Source: Zymoseptoria tritici IPO323
Lineage: Eukaryota; Ascomycota; Dothideomycetes; Mycosphaerellales; Mycosphaerellaceae
Length of the DNA stretch: 64,000 bases
NCBI RefSeq assembly: GCF_000219625.1
Contig: NC_018217.1
Span: 2,232,001 to 2,296,000, forward strand
Direction of reading: 5' to 3'
Shown here: in pieces, positions 44,593 to 56,976 of the stretch
How the letters are laid out: every line of letters starts with the position of its first letter
How positions within the stretch are numbered: the first letter of the stretch is position 1
Notes under the pieces: generated by a model
What the model was told of the DNA's origin: nothing
What the model saw: the letters and a program-made list of their open reading frames with translations, nothing else
The model's database searches: none
Made by a program: the position numbers and the translations under genes

Positions 44593-45445
44593 TCATGCTC
44601 GAGCAGCAATAGCCCACCAATTATCCTTCTCATACCCTGCCTCTATGATCTTCCCGCCCGCCGACCGCAAATCGTCTTCTAGCTCTCCTTTCCGATACAG
44701 GTGATAGTACCGATGAAACGTCCGGTCCTCCGGCGGCGGTCCCTCTTTACTCGCCTTCTTCCCTCGCATCACCCAAGGCACCATGACATCCTGATCGTCA
44801 CCCTCTGACCACCCTCTCCGACTGCCCTCCTGCTCCAATGCCCAAACATAGACCAACGCTTGCCCACCCGGCTTCAAAGTCTCCAATACCGATTTTACTG
44901 CCTCTATCCGCCGTTCAGGAGTGGAGAGATGATGCACCACAGCGATGGAAATGGCAAAGTCGAAAGAATGCAATGCATGAGGTAGAGTGAGAATATCCGC
45001 CACGGCGACGCCGTGCGGTTGATGTTGCTTTGCAATGGAGACGAGATTGTGGGATCTGCGTGACTTACCGTATCAGCCTGCTGCTGGTCATACTTACTGC
45101 GAACGCGGTTCAAGAAGTCGCGAGGTAGAGTACACACCGATCGGTCCCGATAATGAAGATGTCGTGGTTAACGGCGAGGTATTTGCCGTTGCCGCAGCCT
45201 ATGTCGAGTCCGACGGAGCCGGCTGGGAGATCTTTGAGAAAACGCTCTATGATGGGCCAGGGCTGAGAATGCCATTGTCAGTAACAGGATTGGTATGGCG
45301 ATATCTCTACACATCGTTGGAGCAGGCGGACCTTGTAGCGGGTGGAGGAGAAGTGGGACGCGATCTGTTCGTAGACTGTGTGCACATGCTCGCTTTCATA
45401 GTCCTCTCCTCGGTGTGTTGCAGATGATTGCTCGTTTGAGTCCAT
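44593..45445 (-). CDS. trm9: tRNA (carboxymethyluridine) methyltransferase Trm9
   Basis: SAM-dependent enzyme that, with Trm112, completes mcm5U at the wobble position of some tRNAs. Exons 45445-45332, 45262-45138 and 45055-44593 give 233 residues. Spliced product shows [19 protein letters not shown] (split by intron 1 between Lys38 and Pro39), motif [13 protein letters not shown] at about 56-67, a serine after TDR at the second splice, [38 protein letters not shown] and DVMVPWV, all Trm9 hallmarks. Length is close to yeast Trm9. Divergent from the deubiquitinase gene. Confidence 0.94.
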
Positions 45446-46121
45446 AATATTGCTGTTCGGTGATTGTACAATGGTCCACTGATTCGTTCAACAGTGCTGG
45501 TATTTCTCCAGCTGCCGGGCTGGTGCCTGAGGCTCTCAGCATGACTAATCGGCTTCCGCTCGAGGCTCCCGTCACTTTGGCTCACGACACTCAAAGCTGG
45601 CCTTCTCCTCGCACCACATTACATCCATTGTTCATCCTTCCTATCCTGATCTTGACCATGTTTGGCTTCAGACGTCGATGTCAGGCGCATCAGCACAAAG
45701 ATTTCGACGGCCGCTTTGTGTTGATCGTTCTTTGGAAAGCACCCATAGTTCACAACTTCCCAATGCGGCACCACTTTGTCCCTTCGTACAGTTCAATGTC
45801 TGTCGCGACAAAGCAGACATGGCCGCATTGAGATTCGGCGACTCCAGGTAAGTATCGTTATCATTCTGGGCTCCTCTTCCCAGCGTGCATTGCGTTCCCT
45901 CTTCCATTGCCGCGAACTGCTATTGTCGAATTCCTCAACAATAGCAAGTTTTCAACGCGCAGCAAACAACATTCACATCATTCATTACCTCGCCTTCATT
46001 TGTTCTTGCAAAGAACGCACCGACTCATACTTCGGTGCCGCTGGCTTCCAATCTTCTTGAGCAGCCGATCTCGAACGACTCCTCTCAAAAAACAAGCGAC
46101 CCTGCCAACGGGTCCGCAGAC
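45446..46121. promoter_or_regulatory. Divergent upstream region of TRM9 and the USP gene
   Basis: 676 bp. A short ATG frame at 45819 runs into a consensus GTAAGT donor at 45848, and a CTTGCAAAG acceptor ends at 46013; joining them does not put this ATG in frame with the USP, so it may be a leader intron with a small upstream frame. No other gene supported. Confidence 0.4.
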
Positions 46122-48320
46122 ATGCCTCCCCAAGGTGTCACTAAGCGGGTCACAAGAGAGCAATCAAAGAAAATGCCTCACGGAGTGTTTCAAGCCCTGT
46201 CGCCCCCTGAACGTCAGCGGTTATGTGCACTCAATTCCAAGCTGTCGGCAATAGCATCAACGCCGGGGCCGTCACCCGGAGAATCTCCATCGAGAGCGGT
46301 TCGAAACGACCTGGCCAAGAATCGGAAGGAACAGAGGAAGCCAAGTAACGGGGCCAAGGTCTCCCAACGACCCGTCAGATCAGGCGCCGGAGGCTCACAG
46401 CTATCGTCATCGCCTTTGTCCGATGCACCATCAAACATTCCTACCCCTCCAGGGGGCCCACTGTCTGTACCATCGAAGGCGAGTAGGCCTTCTAGCAGCG
46501 GCGAGCCATCGCCGGGAGTCCCTGCGAGGATTTTGCCCACGCCGCGGAAGACCAGGAACGATAGGGCGGTGCTGCTTGCACGGAAAAGACAACCTGCACC
46601 TCCCAGCAGGACCACCAAGCAGGTTCTCTGGGATCGCCTTGGCAAGGTCGAGGCTGAATTTGTCGAGCAAAAAGGCGCGAGCGCAGAACGTATCTACAAT
46701 TTGGAAGAAGCCCTTGCGAAAGCAAAACGTCAGAGGTCGCCTACTGTGGCCGAACCCAGGAGTCCAACGCCTTCTATCCGCAGGACCCAAGAACTTTTGG
46801 ATGAGAATCAGCAATTGAAATCACAGATCGAGGTCTTGGAGGCCAAAGTTGCAGAAGGATCTTCAGAACAAGAGCGGACAGCCAAGTCTCTGCAGGATGC
46901 TGCTGCGAAAGAAAAGCGAGCTGCGCAAATGCTTTCTCTGTCCGGAATTGGGGCAACGGAAGCTACCTCTCCTGCTCACACGTCGCCAAGAAGATCACCT
47001 CGCGGATCACCTGCATCTCAAGCTCCCGTATCGTCTTTGGCTGCGACTCCTCATTCGCCGAAGGTACCAACCCCACAGAAGACGCAGTCGAAGCCCGACA
47101 CGTCGCTGCCAAAGATTAATGGCAGACGTATCATCCAGAATATAAGCACCCCTGTAATTCCTCAGCAGGTGGATGATGGCGGGAAGCTCAACAGCTGGCC
47201 CGCAGTCAGAGCGCCGTGGTCGAAGGGTCTACAGAATCGTGGGAACGACTGCTATCGCAATGCAGTGCTGCAGGCTCTCTTTCACATCCCGGCTTTCTAC
47301 CGCTACCTTGGTATGATTCACAAGGATTGTGCATTCAACAATGACCAGTGTGTTGTGTGTGCGCTCCAGATGCTTGCACAGATCTACTGGGACAACAAGG
47401 CGTACAAGCAGGCGTCACATGGGCACCAGGACGCGCTTCTAGGACCCACGGTTCCACTTAGAGACTTCAACCGTGCCTGCAAGTCAAACCCCAATCTACG
47501 ATTGGAGGATGACTTCGCCTTTGGCTCCCAGGCCGACGCCGCAGAGTTCGTAGCATATCTGATGGAGAAAGTACGTGAAATGGACGCTGCTACCTTCGAC
47601 ACAATGTTCGTGCTGGAGGAAGAAAACTCTTGGACTTGCCAGTACTGTAGTACTACGCATACGAAGCGTGAGCCTTTGGTCGAAGGGCTGGTGCACGTCG
47701 ACACCAGCCAGTTCGAAGATGAGACTTTGGAGAAGGAAGGGCCTTCCGAGGGCCTTCCGCTTACGACCTACATCGGGCGTTATTTCAACACGCGACAAGA
47801 GATGAAATGCGACAGTGCTCAATGCAAGGACTCTGGTGGTCCCGGAGACCAATTCATCAAGGGACTCCCGTACACGAAGCGGATAGCTCGCGCGCCGAAC
47901 GTCCTTGCGATCAAGATGCAACGGGCCTGGTCTAAGTATGACCCTGGGAAGGATCTTAGTAAGGCCAGACCCCGCAACAAGATCTTCGAGAGGATTGATT
48001 TCGAAGAATATTTGTCACTTGGTCAATACACTACGAACGGGGAAACGGTCCTCTACAGGCTCGAAGGCGTAGTAGCACATCAAGGACCCAGTCTTGATTC
48101 AGGTCATTACATCAGCGCTGTTAGAGCGTTCGATGGCCACGAATTCCAGTCTTTGAACGACTCGAAATTTTTGCGACGGCACTGGAACGGTACGATGGAG
48201 GAGATGCGCAGTCCAGCCAGTGAACGGACCCATGCTGATTTCAGGAATCTCGACTTCGATGCCAGTCCCGACATGTGCTTCCAGCCATACATTTTGATCT
48301 ACAGCAGGGTCATCCTGTGA
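46122..48320 (+). CDS. Ubiquitin-specific protease (USP, C19 family)
   Basis: 732 residues from the first in-frame ATG; the frame is open for another 29 codons upstream but begins with GTG. Residues 1 to about 360 are disordered, Ser/Pro/Arg-rich, with one short coiled coil at about 175-285. The catalytic domain starts near 365: Cys box GLQNRGNDCYRNAVLQALF with catalytic Cys at about 377, a zinc-ribbon-like CQYC and later CDSAQC pair, and the His box SLDSGHYISAVRAF with His at about 662. It ends with MCFQPYILIYSR, the usual USP end. The layout resembles USP36/42 or yeast Ubp10, but exact orthology is unclear. Confidence 0.88.
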   Translation: MPPQGVTKRVTREQSKKMPHGVFQALSPPERQRLCALNSKLSAIASTPGPSPGESPSRAVRNDLAKNRKEQRKPSNGAKVSQRPVRSGAGGSQLSSSPLSDAPSNIPTPPGGPLSVPSKASRPSSSGEPSPGVPARILPTPRKTRNDRAVLLARKRQPAPPSRTTKQVLWDRLGKVEAEFVEQKGASAERIYNLEEALAKAKRQRSPTVAEPRSPTPSIRRTQELLDENQQLKSQIEVLEAKVAEGSSEQERTAKSLQDAAAKEKRAAQMLSLSGIGATEATSPAHTSPRRSPRGSPASQAPVSSLAATPHSPKVPTPQKTQSKPDTSLPKINGRRIIQNISTPVIPQQVDDGGKLNSWPAVRAPWSKGLQNRGNDCYRNAVLQALFHIPAFYRYLGMIHKDCAFNNDQCVVCALQMLAQIYWDNKAYKQASHGHQDALLGPTVPLRDFNRACKSNPNLRLEDDFAFGSQADAAEFVAYLMEKVREMDAATFDTMFVLEEENSWTCQYCSTTHTKREPLVEGLVHVDTSQFEDETLEKEGPSEGLPLTTYIGRYFNTRQEMKCDSAQCKDSGGPGDQFIKGLPYTKRIARAPNVLAIKMQRAWSKYDPGKDLSKARPRNKIFERIDFEEYLSLGQYTTNGETVLYRLEGVVAHQGPSLDSGHYISAVRAFDGHEFQSLNDSKFLRRHWNGTMEEMRSPASERTHADFRNLDFDASPDMCFQPYILIYSRVIL

Positions 48321-49034
48321 GTTCATAGATAGATAGCAAATTTCCAGATTTGTTCACGCGTTTCGATTTCCCAAGAACACTTTGACAGAGCTCTGCGTAT
48401 CAGCGCGGCGGCACGAATCCCCGAGTAGCTCGAGCTTGCTTCAATGGAAGAGACGACGACCCAGTTCTCCAGTTCGGCAACCTTCGGTCATGGTTGTATT
48501 GTGTCCAAGAGTGGAACTGGAGATGGTTTGACTTCAATACGAGTTCGTGCGATGTGTCACCGGGGCGGACATCCCGCAAGGATCGGTAGGAAGACCGAAC
48601 ATACATCACGGCATCAACACCGGCCACAACGCGAGAACGCCCGACCGCAGGAGTGCCTACTCATTCTCAAGCATGTGTGTGCCTCTGTAGGCCATCTCCG
48701 ACGAACTAAAGTGGAGCGTCGTACGACCTATTGCGAGACTTGTGTTTGCTCGCTCACATTGCGGCACTTTCATTGTCTAGCGATGTCGGGTTGCTGCAAA
48801 ATTGAATGGTAAGGAATGTCGGTATATAATAAACGTTAGCAATATCAATGCAGTGTCTTGTTCACATCCAACGATTCATCACACATCAAGCATCAAGCAT
48901 CATCAATTGATCGATTGGCTCTTTGCACACCAATCGTATCCAATCGAACGATATTGAACACAACGCAACACAACCAAGCCTGTCCCTCGATCGATCCACA
49001 CCACCAAAGACGATCGTACCAACCAGCACCAACC
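48321..49034. other. Intergenic, no supported gene
   Basis: 714 bp between the USP stop and the next plus-strand start. A Cys-containing plus frame at 48444-48812 lacks a signal peptide or partner exons. A TATAATAAA-like stretch near 48825 may be a core promoter element for the downstream gene. Confidence 0.4.
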
Positions 49035-49361
49035 ATGGCAACTCTCAAGGCAACCTCAAACACAACTGTACGACCTCTTCCTCTCCCTTTCTCCAACGTT
49101 GAACTAACGTCGCCCTTCCAGCCCTTCCTCACCAGCCTCAAGTCCTACCTCAGCGAAGCTCACCCCTTCGAACGACCCTCAGTCCTCTACCGCCCTCACG
49201 CAGTCCCTTGGAAACCCTACATTGTCCGTCTGGGTCGGGCAGTGCCGATGTACACCCTTGGAATGGCGGCGTTTTTGTTGTGGCCGTTTGCTGCGAAAGG
49301 GTTGATCAATGCGAGTAATATGGTCGGGCAGAAGCCTTTGGCTAAGAAGGCGAAGAGGTGA
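49035..49361 (+). CDS. Small single-pass membrane protein, probably mitochondrial
   Basis: Exons 49035-49067 and 49122-49361 join to 90 residues; the 54-nt intron has GTACGA and TTCCAG ends with a branch-like GAACTAAC. N-terminus MATLKATSNTT, then a conserved-looking amphipathic part (YLSEAHPFERPSVLYRPHAVPWKPY), one hydrophobic helix at about 55-75 and a basic end QKPLAKKAKR. Size, the PWKPY motif and the single helix recall small accessory subunits of respiratory or ATP synthase complexes in filamentous fungi, but I cannot name one. Tandem with and downstream of the USP gene, convergent with the permease gene. Confidence 0.7.
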   Translation: MATLKATSNTTVRPLPLPFSNVELTSPFQPFLTSLKSYLSEAHPFERPSVLYRPHAVPWKPYIVRLGRAVPMYTLGMAAFLLWPFAAKGLINASNMVGQKPLAKKAKR

Positions 49362-49563
49362 CGGGTCTGGGAGTTCGCAATATAGAGTGTGTGATTTGGG
49401 ATTTGGCGTGGCATCTGAAGTTGATTTGGTATGACATTGGCGAGGTATTGAAGGCGTTGGGGTTGATGGTAGAAGGGAGTGGTTCAAAGTAGATTCGTCA
49501 CATCTTTCTGCACAACGATCTGTTCGTCGGCTCATATCCAAGGTATCATATCGTTCATTCGCA

Positions 49564-51417
49564 TCACTCAACATGCAAAACATTGCCCGTCTCAGCATCC
49601 ATCGCCACGCGAATCTTTTTCGTCGACGCCTTTCTCGGGTTCTCCGCCTCGAAGATTTCGCTTAGCTCTTCCAATGTCCGGCCCTTGGTCTCCACGAAGA
49701 AGAAGTAGATGATGGCCATCTCCACGCAGATCCAGACAATGTAGACGAGATATAGCTTCCAGCCAATCTTCTCGATTCCGACCGAAATACCGTAAGTGTT
49801 GACGACCATGGCGACGTTGAGGAAGAGGAAGTTCAGTCCAGATCCTTTTGCGCGAGTGCGGTTCTCGAGACACTCGACGGCGTAGAGGGTTTGGAGAGGA
49901 GTCCAACCCCAGGCGAAAATGACGCCGAAAAGGAAGATGGAGACGATAGTGCCGTAGGCCAGGTCGGGGTTCTTGGCGGATTCGGCAGTGAACGCGGTGA
50001 GGAGACAGTAAGCGAAGAGACCGCCGCCGAGACCGCCCAACAGCATTATGCGGCGTCCGAGCTTATCGAGGAGAGTTGCTCCGTAGATTGCGCCCATCAT
50101 GGAGAAGATTGGGTTGATGGCGTTGATGAGGAGTTGGGTGCCGGTGTTGGTGATGCCGGCGTTCTTGATCATTTGAGGCATGAAGTAGGACACGACGTTG
50201 TTCTGGGGAAGTCAGTATGGGCAATAGCATGTTCGAGAATGGTATTGTACTCACTCCTGACCATTGACCGAAGAAAGCCATGGCGATAACCATGTACAGT
50301 CTGTAACGGGCGGCCTTGGTGTTGAACAGCTCGCGGAAGTCCCACCATGGGTTGTCGTTGCGAGTCGCGGAGAAGTCCTCGGTAATCTCGTTGATCTGAA
50401 GTTGCACGATGGGAGAGTTGGCATCGCCCTCGCCGTGGTACTTTGCCATGATGGCGATGGCCTCCTCACGACGATCATGTGCCAACAGCCATCTGGGCGA
50501 CTCTGGGAATAACATGATCAGGCAACCAACGATGGCAGGCATAAAGCACTGAGTCAAAGTAGGGATTCTCCAAGACCACGCCGAGTCAGGGAAATGCTTG
50601 AGGGTTCCGTAGGTTGTCCAGCCGGCTAAAATGTTTCCTAGCCACCACTGATTGCAAAGTGTTAGCTGGAGCTCGATAGAACTCAATGCCGATTCAGGAC
50701 CAGGAACAGCGGCAATGCTGTCTGTCTGGCACCATCCTGCAGTCATATGTCCTTAAGGTACTTACGAAGTTGTTGTACATTCCAGCCATGGTTCCTCGGT
50801 AGGCAGGGTGAGCCAACTCGACAGTATAGGCTGGTCCAGCGGCAGAAGCAATGCTAGCACCGAAGCCAAGCACGAAACGACCAGCAATGAAATGGCCTTG
50901 AGTGTTGGAAGTTGTCTGAACGGCGGTACCAACAACGACCAGAATGCAGCCCACGAGGATACAGATTCTTCGACCGTAGCCGTCGGCAAGGAAACCACAG
51001 AATGGGAAGGCAGCGATTTGTCCGCAGTTGTAGATGATGAAGATAATTCCAGTGCTGCTGCCGGCGCCGCTGAGGCCGAAGGTCTTTTGGTAGGCCGGCA
51101 TGGCGTTGATAGCACCCATGAGGGAAGAGTCGAAACCGTTCATCGTCGACACAAGGTAACCGATAGCCATCTGAGAGGTCGTTAGGGATCTCGTTCGACC
51201 CAAACAAAGTCGTCTTTTCTATACGTACAATCAAATACAGTTTGATCATGCTCTTGCTCCAAAGGGCGGGCTTGTGAGCCTTGAGGGCAGCCGTGAGGGC
51301 ACCGGAGCCCTGGACATCCTCGGTCACGATAGGGCCCTTTTGCATATCGGAGTCGGCATCGTGGACATGGTGAGTGGGTGCCGCCGCCTTGTCGTCCTTT
51401 TCATTGAAGCCGTCCAT
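49564..51417 (-). CDS. MFS sugar transporter, lactose permease type (LAC12-like)
   Basis: 541-residue sugar porter of the major facilitator superfamily. Exons 51417-51229, 51170-50766, 50647-50255 and 50202-49564 join in phase 0 throughout. After a hydrophilic 55-residue head come twelve predicted helices. Sugar porter motifs: GFLADGYGRR after helix 2, RFVLGFGA in helix 4, PESPRWLLAHDR before the central loop, DKLGRRIMLLGG, and VETKGRTLEELSEIFEA near the end. The tail ENPRKASTKKIRVAMD is typical of fungal lactose/galactoside permeases as I recall them. It is divergent from a GH2 beta-galactosidase, which supports a galactoside substrate. Transport specificity is inferred. Confidence 0.88.
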
Positions 51418-52787
51418 GGTGGTGAGAAGCAAGAAGTACAAGACAACGAAGCAGGTGGAGGTGTGACAGTGGAGAGACAAGTCTCGGCATAGACAGGGAA
51501 GATCGTTCTATATACCAAGCACTGCTAGCTTCGAGGTGTCAGATGAACCCCATGGGCCAAGAAAGATCGGGGTTCTCCATTCTTCCTCCACTGTCGCGTG
51601 GCTTGAAGTCTGCAGGGACAAAGAGTGCGGTCCCGGACCGTTAGCCTCTGTTCGTGTGAGACGCTTTGCCGTTTCTAGGGTCTGCCGCCGGCGCAGAAGT
51701 CTTTCTCGGATGGTGTTGCTTGAATGGGCCGATTTAGGGCGTGGCAACTTGGCGGAACGTGCTACGGCGGGGGCGCAACTTACTGCGTACTTCACCAGAC
51801 CGTGCTGCGTCCAGCTTGCCAGAACTCGTGGACATTGTACAAGACTTTGCCAGCCAGTGCTCCATGGATGGCGCGTGCCAGCAGGATCAAAGAACGATCA
51901 AGGAAGGGGATGTCTTCTTCCAGCGCCAAGACCAAGTGAATGAATCTGATAGGCGAGGACAGACGAGCCCTGAACCCTCACCCCGACTTGTGCCGGTCAA
52001 TGCCGATGTGAATCCACTCTTACTGCGGGGATACTGGGGTGAGTTTTGCAGCACAGCAGGGACAAAAGATCCGTCGGCGCTGCCATTCGAGGAGAAATGT
52101 CGGAATCCTGCGGAGGGGACGGTTCTTCTTGTCTGGTACCTTTGAGGGGTAGACTCGTCACTCGCCTGCATGAGCGTAAGGTAAACTCGATCTCGTACAC
52201 TCACTGCACTGTGAGAGGATCAATTGGCTTTGATGTTGCGGGCGTTGGTGTTCGGTGCGTTTCGGTGCGAAGAATCAAAAGGACATTTGAGTTGGTAGTT
52301 CTAGTTCTAGTTCTACCCCTCGGCCAAAATCCGGTTCGTCCCCAAGTTTGTCATGCCGCGCCCCACTTCGCGAATCAGTTTGAATCGGTATGTGGAGAGA
52401 TGTCGAATCGAGACGACCGTCAGAATGGCCATACGGACGTCAAGATGGAGAGGAGGAAGAACGACATGGCCATATCCAGCACTGGAGCTATCGCTGAGTA
52501 CGCACACTGGATGCGGTTGCTGATCGGAGCTGATCGTCTGTGACGCGAGTATATGCTTTGCCGCCACGCCCACGAGTGCACTCGTCGGCATGTGGAGACA
52601 GACCTCCACCGATCAGTCCTTGCAGCGCGCCTGTTTGATGGGCCATGGTCGGCGCCAAGATGACAGTGTAGGGATCAATGGGATCTTCCTACACCGCAGG
52701 TGCGAGGGATCTCCTTCCACGATGTCGAAGTCGGCGTAGACGACCTGCGTGACCAGAGCCTCATCTTGACCTGCTTCAGTAGCGACA
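51418..52787. promoter_or_regulatory. Shared upstream region of the permease and beta-galactosidase genes
   Basis: 1,370 bp between divergent start codons, the only intergenic space in this pair. On the minus strand a TATATAG-like element lies near 51510, about 95 bp before the permease ATG. A short (GTTCTA) tandem lies near 52296-52312. Plus-strand frames at 51536-51943 and 52046-52543 are long but show no domain. Putative carbon catabolite sites are listed separately. Confidence 0.55.
52025..52115 (+). promoter_or_regulatory. Cluster of CreA-type SYGGRG sites
   Basis: GCGGGG at 52025-52030, CTGGGG at 52034-52039 and GCGGAG at 52110-52115 all fit the consensus SYGGRG of the fungal carbon repressor CreA/CRE1. 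Paired sites are typical of functional targets. The motif is short and common by chance, so this is a suggestion backed mainly by the sugar-use context. Confidence 0.4.
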
Positions 52788-56167
<3,380 letters not shown>

Positions 56168-56976
56168 GCGTCGATCGCCCAGTTCGGGCGTTTTTCGTGG
56201 TGTCGAGGAAACCTCGCAGCACGGAAGCAACCCTCGCTGACGGTGAAAGCAGATAGTGTACATACATAGAACACATGCCAAGAAAAGCCACCACTGCAGG
56301 AGCAGTCGCACCGCATACATCAAGCGTGATTCGCGAAACAATGTCAGGCCACGTTCATCGCCATACGGACATTCGGACGGACAGGGATATTCCAATCATC
56401 CGGCTTCGTGTAGCGTCTCATGCTTCTCTCCCTCGATTGGCAGCTGGAGGCAGGCAGTGTCCGGCATCCACAGCAATTGATCCACGAAGCAGAAAGCCGC
56501 CCACAATTTCACAGAATCCTTCTCAGCTGCCAAGAATGAACGTGACCAACGGTTTCCTTTTTCGGACCATAGGCCGAGACAATCATGGGGCTTTTCACTG
56601 CACACCCTTGTCTTTTCTCCGGACTGCAGGTCCCACATCCGCATGAACTTGGCTATTCTCGGACCGTGCTCTTAGCTTCAAGTCTCGATCTCTCTTCTTT
56701 CGGCATGTGTGTCGAAGGAGCTGTTGGCGAAAGGATTTCGGGTGTCGAATCATGGACAATAATTGGAAGGATGACTTCGGAGGCCAGCTGCGTGGCGCAT
56801 TGATGGATGGTCTGGATCATTCTCGAATCGGCGAAAGGCTGAACGATGGACGGTTCGTGCGCGGACGTATAAGAGCTGGCAAGGACGTTCGACTGACGCT
56901 GCGAGTCTTCCCGTAGTAGTGAGGTTTCATTACAATTTTGAGTTCGCTTTCATCCGCTGTTCTTCCGAAACCCAAA
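56168..56976. other. Intergenic, no supported gene
   Basis: 809 bp between the beta-galactosidase stop and the next start codon on the same strand. Frames on both strands are short and featureless. It contains the 3' flank of one gene and the promoter of the next. Confidence 0.45.

Noticed and set aside
45819..45847. ATG at 45819 as the first exon of the USP
   Set aside because: Joining it at the available acceptors leads to a stop or a different frame, so the ATG at 46122 is kept.
48444..48812. Cysteine-containing frame of 122 codons, considered as an effector
   Set aside because: No signal peptide, irregular composition, and no intron joins that improve it.
52046..52543. Plus-strand frame of 165 codons in the permease/beta-galactosidase gap
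   Set aside because: No domain, signal peptide or sensible splice partner; more likely promoter DNA open by chance.
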